Positions 24,126-31,937 of a DNA stretch of 36,286 bases are shown here, piece after piece; the stretch's first letter is position 1, and each line of letters begins with the position of its first letter. Position numbers and translations under genes: made by a program. The stretch covers positions 1 through 36,286 of the forward strand of contig DWYB01000069.1 in NCBI GenBank assembly GCA_019118885.1. Direction: 5' to 3'. The stretch comes from Candidatus Mediterraneibacter surreyensis (GTDB taxonomy: Bacteria; Bacillota; Clostridia; Lachnospirales; Lachnospiraceae). The notes beneath the pieces are model-generated. The model was not told where the DNA came from and did no database searches. It saw only the letters and a program-made list of their open reading frames with translations.

Positions 24126-24761
24126 ATGCTCATTGTACCTAACATTATTGAAGAAACATCCAAAGGGATCCAGTCATTTACGATACAGGACTCCATGCTC
24201 AGAAACAGGGAGATCTTCCTGACAGGAGAAATTAATGAGGAATCTGCAACAGAGATCATCAGACAACTGATGTATCTTGAGAGCAGATCTTCGGATCCGG
24301 TCACCCTGTATATCAGCAGTCCGGGCGGCAGCGTTATGAGCGGCATGGCAATCTACGACTATATCGGTGTGATGCAGTCGAAGGTAAATACGGTCTGTAT
24401 TGGCCTGGCGGCCAGTATGGGGGCAATTCTGTTCCTGGCAGGTGCTGAGCGGATGATCCTGCCGCACTCGAAAGTGATGATCCACGATCCGTCTTACGGC
24501 GGCAATGCCAGTATAGCCGGACAGAAGCCGCTGGAGATACAGGAACAGCTCAATAGTCTGATGAAAACACGGCAGATCCTTGCCGACGTGATCGTTGCGC
24601 GGACCGGCATGTCCAGAAAGCGCGTGCTGAATCTCACAAAGAAAGATTCCTATTTTGATGCCGAAGAGGCCGTCAGGGAAGGGCTGGCGACGCGGATACT
24701 GGATAGCGCTGTGACTTCGGACGGGTTCAGGAAGGTTCAGACCGAAGACACGCCCTTTTAG
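24126..24761 (+). CDS. clpP: ClpP-family serine peptidase of the island
   Basis: The 211-aa protein is a ClpP homologue, the chamber peptidase that degrades proteins fed in by a ClpX or ClpA unfoldase. The triad is intact: S97 in GLAASMGA, H120 in VMIHDP, and D174 in KKDSYFDAEEAV. The substrate-binding strand with SSPGGSV (64-70) is also present. The N-terminus is short, and no long propeptide is seen. AAAGGAGGG sets the start. It stands apart from the usual tig-clpP-clpX-lon context and shares this island with a ClpX-type unfoldase that keeps the IGF docking loop. A dedicated pair is the simplest reading. It could also join the housekeeping ClpP or ClpX. Confidence 0.92.
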   Translation: MLIVPNIIEETSKGIQSFTIQDSMLRNREIFLTGEINEESATEIIRQLMYLESRSSDPVTLYISSPGGSVMSGMAIYDYIGVMQSKVNTVCIGLAASMGAILFLAGAERMILPHSKVMIHDPSYGGNASIAGQKPLEIQEQLNSLMKTRQILADVIVARTGMSRKRVLNLTKKDSYFDAEEAVREGLATRILDSAVTSDGFRKVQTEDTPF

Positions 24762-24778
24762 AAGAAGCAGAGGTTAAA

Positions 24779-24811
24779 GACCCACGCCATGAGGCGTCGG
24801 GTCGCCTTTTT
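24779..24811 (+). terminator. Rho-independent terminator at the right island edge
   Basis: GACCCACGCC pairs with GGCGTCGGGTC around a short loop, and GCCTTTTT follows. It ends the clpP operon. Confidence 0.8.
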
Positions 24812-24878
24812 GACTGTTTTTGCAATTGTTCAAAAATAATAAAAAAGACAGAAAATTTATAGATTTTTAATAAAATGA

Positions 24879-24907
24879 TTGACATATAAAATGACGGATG
24901 TTATCAT
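24879..24907 (+). promoter_or_regulatory. Sigma-A promoter of the ECF transporter operon
   Basis: TTGACA (24879-24884) and TATCAT (24902-24907) have a 17-base spacer in AT-rich DNA. The promoter is followed at once by a LacI-type operator. Confidence 0.85.
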
Positions 24908-24917
24908 ATGAAAAACA

Positions 24918-24935
24918 TAGTAAACCGTTTTACTA
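24918..24935. promoter_or_regulatory. LacI-family-type operator
   Basis: TAGTAAACCGTTTTACTA is an 18-bp near-perfect palindrome (two mismatches) with a central CG, as is usual for LacI-family sites. It begins 11 bases after the -10 box, over the start of transcription. A LacI-type regulator is encoded in the same operon at 30905, so autoregulated repression is likely. Confidence 0.7.
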
Positions 24936-24956
24936 GAGGAACAGGAGGAGATTCAA

Positions 24957-25541
24957 ATGAAAAAATGGAACAAACTGACAATTTTCTTGATCCCTATCGG
25001 AATTGCTGTGAATGTTGTGGGCGGACAGCTTGCTCTCATGCTTAAGCTCCCGGTCTTTCTCGATTCGATCGGAACATTTGTGGTAGCGGCTCTTACGGGA
25101 ATCGGACCAGGTCTGATCATCGCCATTGGCACTCAGCTTATCAATGCGATCACGACGCCTACGGTACTGGCTTATATCGAAATTGGTATGTTGTTTTCTG
25201 TATGGTCATTCCTGTTTGCAAAAGGAGGAATTTATAAATCCCTCTGGAAATCAGCTCTGTGCGGCGTAGGCGTTGCGGTTGTCGACTGCTGCCTTTCTGT
25301 TCCGACAACAGCGTTTTTCCTTGGCGGATTTGCAGGAACCGGAGCAACGACTATTGCAGCCGGACTGATGGCAGCGGGATGGGGTGTATTCCCTGCAACA
25401 TTTGTCAGTGAACTTGTAAGCGAGACGGCGGATAAGGTCGTATGTATGATCATTATCTTCTTTGTACTGAAGGCGATTCCGGACAGATTAAAAGTAAAAC
25501 TGCCGAATGCAAGATTTTTTGTCAAAGACGTAGAAGGATAG
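24957..25541 (+). CDS. ECF transporter substrate-binding (S) component
   Basis: The 194-aa membrane protein has about six hydrophobic helices and ends in a short charged tail. S components bind the substrate and dock on the shared EcfT-EcfA-EcfA' motor. The N-terminal helix carries IPIGIAVNVVGGQLALMLKL followed by PVFLDSIGT, a pattern seen in ECF S proteins that bind vitamins or small heterocycles. AGGAGGAG precedes the ATG. Its own T and A genes follow directly, so it has a private motor (group I) rather than sharing the general one. The substrate is not known. The downstream hydrolases and kinase suggest an amide- or ribose-containing compound. Confidence 0.8.
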   Translation: MKKWNKLTIFLIPIGIAVNVVGGQLALMLKLPVFLDSIGTFVVAALTGIGPGLIIAIGTQLINAITTPTVLAYIEIGMLFSVWSFLFAKGGIYKSLWKSALCGVGVAVVDCCLSVPTTAFFLGGFAGTGATTIAAGLMAAGWGVFPATFVSELVSETADKVVCMIIIFFVLKAIPDRLKVKLPNARFFVKDVEG

Positions 25542-25550
25542 AGGAATTAC

Positions 25551-26348
25551 ATGGATAATAGAACATTTGCAAATCAATTTCTGGAACCAAAACGGTCGGG
25601 AAATATTGTAAGAGACCTGAATCCGTTAAGCAAATTGAATATTTTTATTTTACTTGGATTAAGCGCGTTTTTTGCAGGTGACTATCGCTATGGCTTTGGA
25701 GTTGTGATATTGCTTTTTGTCGTAGCCCTGGCAGCGCGTCGTATGAGATCTTATCTGAAGGTTTACTGGAAAGTTTTGCTCTTGTTCGGAGTGTTCTTAT
25801 TTGTTATCAAAGCGGCATTTTCTCCGGGAGAGCAGATCATCTGGCAGAAGTGGGGAATCCATATTTCGGTGGAAAGCATTCAGGCAGCGCTTGTCCTGAC
25901 CTCGGGAGTACTTGCTTTCTGCGGGGCGGTCATTATGTTTGTGCAGACAACAGAATGGTGTGATCTGACTTACGCTCTGGAAAAGAAAGGCCTTTCTCAC
26001 ACAGCGTCATTTGTGATCCTTTCCTCGTTTCAGACAATCAGCGATCTCGGGGTAAACGCCCATGTGATCATGGATTCTCAGAAAGCGCGGGGCATTGAGA
26101 CAGAAGGAAATCTGATACAAAGAGTAAAAGCGTACATACCGGTGATGGGGCCGCTTGTCTTAAATGCCATCGCCAGTGTGGAAGAGAAGTCTATAGCAAT
26201 GGATGCAAGGGCGTTTTCTGCGAAAGGAACCCACACATACCTGATGGAATTACCGGAAGTCAAGACCGGCGAAAAAGCTGTAGTGATTGTTGTTGACATA
26301 TTATTTATACTTCTGGTCGTATGGAGGATCGTCACATGGCTTATATAG
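25551..26348 (+). CDS. ecfT: ECF transporter transmembrane component EcfT
   Basis: The 265-aa protein has several membrane helices at the N- and C-ends and a cytoplasmic coupling region. The two characteristic Ala-Arg-Gly/Ala motifs that touch the ATPases are visible as SQKARGIETEG (about 175-185) and MDARAFSAKGTH (about 216-227). It links the S component to the ATP-binding pair. It begins nine bases after the S gene and overlaps the next gene by 13 bases, so all four transporter genes are translated together. Confidence 0.9.
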   Translation: MDNRTFANQFLEPKRSGNIVRDLNPLSKLNIFILLGLSAFFAGDYRYGFGVVILLFVVALAARRMRSYLKVYWKVLLLFGVFLFVIKAAFSPGEQIIWQKWGIHISVESIQAALVLTSGVLAFCGAVIMFVQTTEWCDLTYALEKKGLSHTASFVILSSFQTISDLGVNAHVIMDSQKARGIETEGNLIQRVKAYIPVMGPLVLNAIASVEEKSIAMDARAFSAKGTHTYLMELPEVKTGEKAVVIVVDILFILLVVWRIVTWLI

Positions 26349-27181
26349 AATTAAAAGATGTAACATATACATATCCGCTGACGAAAGAACCGGCCCTGAA
26401 GAATATAACGTTCTCTTTTGAGCGGGGAAAATTCTACGGGATCATCGGAGAAAATGCGGGAGGAAAGACAACTCTATGCAATCTTCTAAGGGGCCTTATC
26501 CCTCATTTTTACAAAGGAAAACTGGAGGGAGACGTGCTGATTGACGGGGAAGATATCCGAACCCTCGATATGGATGAACTTTCAACACAGATGGGATACA
26601 TTTTTCAGAATCCGTTTACGCAGATCAGCGGGGTGAAGAAAACAGTTTTTGAGGAGATCGCTATGGGAATGGAGAATCTCGGAGTTCCCAAGGAGCAGAT
26701 GATAGAGAAGGTGTTTGAGATAGCAGAGCTTTTGAAGATCGAGGAACTGCTTCAGAATGATCCCAACGCGCTCTCCGGAGGCCAGAGACAGAAAGTTGCC
26801 TTTGCGTCTATCATAGCGATGGATACAGATACATTCGTTATAGACGAACCCACATCTCAGCTTGATCCTGACGGTACAGCGGCTATTTTTGAGATTATTC
26901 ATAAACTCAAGGAGCTGGGCAAGACGATTATTCTGGTAGAGCACAAGATTGACCTGATAGCACAGTATGCAGATGAGATATTGGCGCTGGAGCACGGCGA
27001 AGTGGCTGCCAAAGGAAGTACGAAAGATGTACTTTCCGATTTTTCGCTTCTTGATCGAGGCGTGATGCTGCCGCATACGGCTCTGTTCTATAAAGAATTT
27101 ACCGGAAGAGGGCATACAATGGAGTCTGTGCCGGTCACAAAGGATGAATGTATTGACCAGTTAAAACCCAGATTATTATAG
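26336..27181 (+). CDS. ecfA: ECF transporter ATP-binding protein EcfA (canonical signature)
   Basis: The 281-aa ABC ATPase shows Walker A GENAGGKTT (38-46), a Q-loop IFQNPFTQ, the signature LSGGQRQKVAFA (about residue 145), Walker B FVIDEPTSQLD, and an H-loop VEHKID. It is one half of the motor that powers the S component. ATG 26336 with GGAGGA upstream is preferred over an in-frame ATG at 26321. All ATP-site motifs are intact, in contrast to its partner at 27202. Confidence 0.92.
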   Translation: MAYIELKDVTYTYPLTKEPALKNITFSFERGKFYGIIGENAGGKTTLCNLLRGLIPHFYKGKLEGDVLIDGEDIRTLDMDELSTQMGYIFQNPFTQISGVKKTVFEEIAMGMENLGVPKEQMIEKVFEIAELLKIEELLQNDPNALSGGQRQKVAFASIIAMDTDTFVIDEPTSQLDPDGTAAIFEIIHKLKELGKTIILVEHKIDLIAQYADEILALEHGEVAAKGSTKDVLSDFSLLDRGVMLPHTALFYKEFTGRGHTMESVPVTKDECIDQLKPRLL

Positions 27182-27201
27182 AGACAGGAGGAGCAGAGGA
27201 T

Positions 27202-28014
27202 ATGGATCAGATCGTATTAGATCATGTGAGTTTCCGCTATCCGAACGGTTTTCTGGCCAATGAGGATCTCAATCTCACGATCAATCAGGACGAGCGGGTA
27301 GCCATCGTAGGACAGAACGGCGCTGGTAAGACAACGGCGGTAAAGCTGATGAACGGCCTGAATAAGCCGACAGAGGGTACGGTACATATAAACGGGATGG
27401 ATTCAAAAGATTATACTACGGCCCAGATTGCAAAATATGTGGGATATGTGTTTCAGAACCCGGATGACCAGATCTTTAATCAGACGGTATATGACGAGAT
27501 CGCATATATGCCGAAATACTATAAATGTGACGAAAAAGAAGTGAAAAGACGTGTGGACGAGGCGGTTGACGTAATGGGAATCAGGGAGTTCTTAAAGAGC
27601 AATCCGTATGAGATACCTTATACGATCCGAAAGTTTGTAGCTATTGCGTCTATCCTTGCGGTGTATCCTAAGTATATGATTCTGGACGAGCCGACGGCAG
27701 GCCAGGATATAAAGGGAACAAAGGTGCTGGAGGAGCTTCTCGACTATCTCAGCGAGAAGAAGATCGGCGTCATCACAATCACTCATGATATGGAATTTGT
27801 AGCGGATAATTTTAAGCGCGTGGTCGTCATGGCGCACAAGCACATTATCGCAGACGGGAGCGCGAAGGAGATATTTTCCCAGGATCGCGTGATCGAGGAG
27901 AGCAAGATCAAGCGTACGGAAATGGGAATCATAGGAGCAGAGCTGGGGCTGGGCAAGGATATCCTGAATCCCGGGGAACTGGCGGATGCAGTTGAGAACA
28001 GATTAAGGAGTTAA
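27202..28014 (+). CDS. ecfA: ECF transporter ATP-binding protein EcfA' with degenerate signature
   Basis: The 270-aa ABC ATPase has Walker A GQNGAGKTT (37-45), Q-loop VFQNPDDQIF, Walker B YMILDEPTAGQD (158-169) and H-loop THDME (H195). The LSGGQ signature is replaced by IPYTI (139-143), within NPYEIPYTIRKFVAIAS. Because each ATP site uses the signature of the opposite subunit, the EcfA-EcfA' pair should have one normal and one impaired site. ECF and other ABC heterodimers can be asymmetric, but loss this complete is notable. The Shine-Dalgarno AGGAGGAG lies before the ATG. Confidence 0.9.
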   Translation: MDQIVLDHVSFRYPNGFLANEDLNLTINQDERVAIVGQNGAGKTTAVKLMNGLNKPTEGTVHINGMDSKDYTTAQIAKYVGYVFQNPDDQIFNQTVYDEIAYMPKYYKCDEKEVKRRVDEAVDVMGIREFLKSNPYEIPYTIRKFVAIASILAVYPKYMILDEPTAGQDIKGTKVLEELLDYLSEKKIGVITITHDMEFVADNFKRVVVMAHKHIIADGSAKEIFSQDRVIEESKIKRTEMGIIGAELGLGKDILNPGELADAVENRLRS

Positions 28015-28020
28015 CGGCTT

Positions 28021-29310
28021 ATGGAGAAGAATTACAGTAAACTGATCGAAGAGACAGTTGAGAAAAATAAACAGAAATATATTGACCATTTGCTGAAACT
28101 TGTGAGCATCGATACCCATGATATCGGTCACGGGATCGAAGGCGGTCTGGAAGGAAATGGTCAGGAATACCTGATACAGGTTTTTGAGGAACTGAATGCG
28201 GATAAGATCGAGAAAGATCCGTTGAAAGAAGAATCCATTTTAAAGTGCAATGAACTTTACGGTGAAGGAAACACCGGGCATAATTACGATAACCGGTTTA
28301 ACGTATATGCAAAGATCAAGGGAAAATCCGACAAATCTCTGCTGTTTAACGGACATATCGACCATATGCCGGCTGATAATCTGGAGAACTGGAAGATCGA
28401 TCCTCTGAAGCCGGAAGTAATCGATGACAAGATTGTAGGTCTTGGAGTGGCGGATATGAAAGCCGGACTGATGGCAGGGATCATGGGCAGTATGGTCTTA
28501 AGAGATGCGGGAATTGATTTCCCTGTGACCGTGAAATATGCCTCTGTCTGTGACGAAGAAGGCGGAGGAAACGGTTCTCTCTGTGCGGCCATGAGCGGTG
28601 TAAAAGCGGATGCTGTAGTTGTCTGCGAGCCGACGAACTACGAACTGATCGTAGCACACATGGGATGGGTGTTCTTTCAGGTGGAGGTGTCAGGGATCGC
28701 AGTGCATTCCGGGCTGAAGCTGGCAGGAGTGAATGCCATTGAGAAAGCGTATCTGCTGATGGAAGCTATCGATAAGCTGGAACATAAGTGGCTGTTAAAA
28801 TACAAACATCCTCTCCTTCCGCCGCCGTCCAGCAATGTAGGCGTGATCTACGGAGGAGAAGCCGGATCCACGATACCGGATTACTGCTGTTTTAAGACAT
28901 GCGTTCACTATCTGCCGAATATTATGAGCAGGGAACAGGTGATACATGAATATACCGAAGCTATCTATGAACGGTGCAGAGGCGATGAGTGGCTCAAAGA
29001 CCACATGCCGAAGATATCTACGTATCAGATGGGAAATCCATTTGAGATGGAACTGGATCATCCGTTTGTCGGGGCATTTCGCGATGCATATAAGGATGCG
29101 CTCGGGAGAGACGTGAAGCTTGTAGGTTCACCGGCGGGATGCGATTCCAGAACATGGCACAACATTGTAAAATGCCCGACTCTTCAGTACGGGCCCGGTT
29201 CACTGGAGCAGTGCCATGCGATAAATGAATTTGTGACTGTAGATCAGTACCTCGATGCGATCAAAATATATGCAAATCTGATCATGGAGTGGGCGGATAC
29301 GGATGCATGA
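28021..29310 (+). CDS. M20 family metal-dependent amidohydrolase/peptidase (first)
   Basis: The 429-aa enzyme belongs to the ArgE/DapE/carboxypeptidase family of two-zinc hydrolases that split amide bonds of acylated amino acids or small peptides. Metal and catalytic residues are visible: H112 and D114 in NGHIDHM, D145 in VADMKAG, E179-E180 in CDEEGG, E203 in CEPTN, and H399 in QCHAINE. The dimerisation lid lies in between. It starts six bases after ecfA'. It is cotranscribed with the transporter, so its substrate is probably the imported compound or its first product. The exact bond cut is unknown. Confidence 0.88.
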   Translation: MEKNYSKLIEETVEKNKQKYIDHLLKLVSIDTHDIGHGIEGGLEGNGQEYLIQVFEELNADKIEKDPLKEESILKCNELYGEGNTGHNYDNRFNVYAKIKGKSDKSLLFNGHIDHMPADNLENWKIDPLKPEVIDDKIVGLGVADMKAGLMAGIMGSMVLRDAGIDFPVTVKYASVCDEEGGGNGSLCAAMSGVKADAVVVCEPTNYELIVAHMGWVFFQVEVSGIAVHSGLKLAGVNAIEKAYLLMEAIDKLEHKWLLKYKHPLLPPPSSNVGVIYGGEAGSTIPDYCCFKTCVHYLPNIMSREQVIHEYTEAIYERCRGDEWLKDHMPKISTYQMGNPFEMELDHPFVGAFRDAYKDALGRDVKLVGSPAGCDSRTWHNIVKCPTLQYGPGSLEQCHAINEFVTVDQYLDAIKIYANLIMEWADTDA

Positions 29311-29380
29311 CCAGCCCGTGCAGTGACCGGGAAACCGGCCGGGATGAGATTTTCCTGCCGGAGAGAGGAGAGAAAATACA

Positions 29381-30088
29381 GTGGCAGCGGAATTATCAGA
29401 AAAATATTTTCAAATGCAGGATCTGTGCCGGGCGGCGATGGAGTATGCAAGAGAAATTGTAAAACCGGGAATGAATCTGAGAAAATTCAGGGCAATGTGC
29501 GAGCAGTATCTGCTGGATAACGGAGCGGATTCATTCTGGTGGGATAATATCGGAGCATTTATATTTTCCGGCGATGAGACGGCGGTCTCTGTATTGCCGG
29601 ACAGGTATGAGGCTTCCGATAAATGCATAGAGGATAATGATATTATCACTATTGATCTGAGCCCTCAGAGAAACGGTGTATGGGGAGATTACGCCCGGAC
29701 GATTATTCTTCAGGATGGAAAAGTGGTGGAAAATATTTCAGATATCCGTCAGGAAGAATGGAAAAACGGGCTCCTTATGGAAGAACTTCTCCATAATACT
29801 CTGGTGGATATTGTAAATGAAGATATGACTTTTGAAGAACTGCATGAAAGAATCAATACTCTGACAGAAGAGAAAGGGTATGTGAACCTGGACTGCCTGG
29901 GAAATTTCGGGCATTCCATCGCGGAGCGGGATGAAGACAGGATCTACAGCGAGAAAGGAAATAAAGCCAGGCTTTCTTCTGTAGCAATGTTTACGTTCGA
30001 GCCGCATATCAGTCTGCCGGGATCAAAATACGGTTTCAAGAAAGAAGATATCTATTACTTTAGCGACGGCAGGTTAAAGAGAATGTAA
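29381..30088 (+). CDS. M24 family (aminopeptidase P/creatinase fold) metallohydrolase
   Basis: This 235-aa single-domain pita-bread protein probably hydrolyses a proline peptide or a C-N bond. The five M24 metal ligands can be placed: D92 in TIDLSP, D103 in VWGDYART, H178 in NFGHSIAE, E207 in FTFEPHI, and E222 in KKEDIYYF. It lacks the N-terminal domain of typical Xaa-Pro peptidases. GTG 29381 is the start, with GAGGAG ten bases upstream. It is flanked by M20 and amidotransferase-like genes in the same operon. Confidence 0.85.
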   Translation: MAAELSEKYFQMQDLCRAAMEYAREIVKPGMNLRKFRAMCEQYLLDNGADSFWWDNIGAFIFSGDETAVSVLPDRYEASDKCIEDNDIITIDLSPQRNGVWGDYARTIILQDGKVVENISDIRQEEWKNGLLMEELLHNTLVDIVNEDMTFEELHERINTLTEEKGYVNLDCLGNFGHSIAERDEDRIYSEKGNKARLSSVAMFTFEPHISLPGSKYGFKKEDIYYFSDGRLKRM

Positions 30089-30103
30089 ATATGGAGGTTT
30101 GTG

Positions 30104-30844
30104 ATGAAAAGAGTTTTACTGGCAGGGGAATCCTGGATGAGTTATACAACACATGTGAAAGGATTTGATTCCTTTTATACTTCAACATATGAGACAGGGG
30201 AAAAGTGGCTGAAAGCTGCTCTTGAGAAGGGCGGCTACGAGGTGGATTTCCTTCCGAACCATCTGGCCAATGATGAGTTCCCGTTTACGATGGATGAGAT
30301 CAGGAAGTATGACTGTGTGATACTTTCGGATATCGGGGCAAATACGCTTCTGCTTCCGGGAGCGACATTTGCCAGAAGTGAAAAGAAACCGAACAGAGCG
30401 AATCTGATCCGTGATTACGTCCTTGAAGGCGGAGCGCTGGTCATGGTCGGCGGATATCTTACATTCTCCGGTGTGGATGCAAAAGGCAAATGGCATGATA
30501 CCGCCGTACAGGAAGTGCTCCCGGTGGAAGTTCTGACTGTGGATGACCGTATGGAGCACTGCGAAGGGGTCACTCCGAAAGTTGTGAAAGCCCATGAAGT
30601 GCTTGAGGGAATACCGGATACATTTCCCGACATACTGGGATATAACAAGACAATTGCAAAAGAAGGCGCGGAAGTTGTGGCGGAGGTAGAGGGCGATCCG
30701 TTTATTGCGGTAATGCAGTGTCAGAAGGGCCGATCGGCGGTTGTGACGACAGACTGCGCTCCCCACTGGGCTCCTGAAGAATTCTGTGAATGGGAATACT
30801 ATGACAAACTCTGGCAGAACATTGTAAACTGGGCGACTTCTTGA
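30104..30844 (+). CDS. Glutamine-amidotransferase-like protein (DUF1355/GATase1-like)
   Basis: The 246-aa protein has a Rossmann-like class I amidotransferase fold of the type formerly called DUF1355. Recognisable segments are MKRVLLAGESWMSYTTHVKG, ILSDIGANTLLLPG, GGALVMVGGYLTFSG and VTTDCAPHWAPEEFC. The nucleophile-elbow cysteine of true glutaminases is not seen: the strand reads MVGGYLTF. It may therefore bind rather than hydrolyse, or use another residue. ATG 30104 is preferred over GTG 30101 because of GGAGG spacing. It sits in the middle of the catabolic operon. Confidence 0.75.
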   Translation: MKRVLLAGESWMSYTTHVKGFDSFYTSTYETGEKWLKAALEKGGYEVDFLPNHLANDEFPFTMDEIRKYDCVILSDIGANTLLLPGATFARSEKKPNRANLIRDYVLEGGALVMVGGYLTFSGVDAKGKWHDTAVQEVLPVEVLTVDDRMEHCEGVTPKVVKAHEVLEGIPDTFPDILGYNKTIAKEGAEVVAEVEGDPFIAVMQCQKGRSAVVTTDCAPHWAPEEFCEWEYYDKLWQNIVNWATS

Positions 30845-30904
30845 CTTTTCCCGGCCGTCCTGCCAAAATATAGTAAAAAGCAAGACGTGGGGGAAGTTTT
30901 CTAT

Positions 30905-31924
30905 ATGCGGAGTACATTGAAGGATATAGCAAGGCGGGCGGGCTGTTCTGTGACAACTGTCTCGCTTGTGCTGAACAATAAAGCGCATTCGATTCCGGAT
31001 AATACAAAGAAAAAGGTGATGGATGCGGTCAGGGAGCTGGAATACAGGCCGAATCAGCTGGCGGTGGGGTTGATCAAGAAGCAGACAAAGACCATTGGGC
31101 TTGTGATATCAGATGTGAGCAATAATTTTTTCGCCACGCTGACAAAAGGCGTGGAGGATGAGTGTCACAGCCAGGGATGGAATCTGATTCTGTGCAATAC
31201 CGGCGATCACCACGAAAGGGAAATGGAATATATCCAGACTCTGGATGACAAAGGCGCTGACGGGATTATATTGTGCTTCGCAAAAGAAGACGATGTGAAA
31301 CGGGTAAAGGAGACGGCCGGACTTCTGAATCAGCTTGGTGTTCCCCATGTGATGGTTGACCGATATGTGGCGGAAGTGGAAGGCTACTATGTGTCTGTAG
31401 ACCATGAGAAGGGCGGATATCTGGCAGGCAGATATTTGACCGATATGGGTCACCGGAAGATCGGATGTATCACGGGACCGGACAATCTGGAAGATTCCCG
31501 GGCCCGTACGGCCGGCTTTAAGCAGGCCCTGGAAGAGGCCGGCGTTCCTTATGATCCCGAATATATCTATGAGGGAAACTACGATATAACAAGCGGCGGT
31601 CAGGGAACGGATTATCTGATGAAGAAAGGTGTTACGGCTATTTTCGCCTACAATGAATTGTCTGCGTATGGAGTTTACCGTCAGATCAATCAGACCGGCG
31701 GCAGGATTCCCGAGGATATTTCCGTGGTAGGATATGACGATGTGGGATTTACCGATATTCTTCATCCTGCCATGACCAGTATCAGACAGCCGGTTTATGA
31801 GATGGGAAGAGAATCTGTCCGGCAGATGATCAGTATTATCAAGGAGAAGTCTGCAGAGAGAAAAAAGGTCCAGTTTGAACCGGAACTGGTGATCCGGCAG
31901 AGCGTGGCGGACTTAAGAGCATAA
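30905..31924 (+). CDS. LacI family transcriptional regulator
   Basis: The 339-aa protein has an N-terminal LacI helix-turn-helix (TLKDIARRAGCSVTTVSLVL, residues 3-22), a hinge near YRPNQLAVGL, and a periplasmic-binding-protein-like sensor domain (IGLVISDVSNNFFATLTKGV onward, then MGHRKIGCITGP). It most likely binds the 18-bp operator at 24918-24935 and senses the imported compound or a product such as a ribose derivative. ATG 30905 follows GGGGGA by about ten bases. An upstream GTG at 30887 is possible, but it would add residues before the conserved start. It is inside the operon it would control. Confidence 0.92.
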   Translation: MRSTLKDIARRAGCSVTTVSLVLNNKAHSIPDNTKKKVMDAVRELEYRPNQLAVGLIKKQTKTIGLVISDVSNNFFATLTKGVEDECHSQGWNLILCNTGDHHEREMEYIQTLDDKGADGIILCFAKEDDVKRVKETAGLLNQLGVPHVMVDRYVAEVEGYYVSVDHEKGGYLAGRYLTDMGHRKIGCITGPDNLEDSRARTAGFKQALEEAGVPYDPEYIYEGNYDITSGGQGTDYLMKKGVTAIFAYNELSAYGVYRQINQTGGRIPEDISVVGYDDVGFTDILHPAMTSIRQPVYEMGRESVRQMISIIKEKSAERKKVQFEPELVIRQSVADLRA

Positions 31925-31937
31925 GGCTGGTGAGTAT

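Noticed and set aside
8849-24811. The island as an integrative conjugative element or prophage
   Set aside because: Only one VirD4-like gene is present; no integrase, relaxase, VirB4, phage structural gene, tRNA target or flanking direct repeat was seen.
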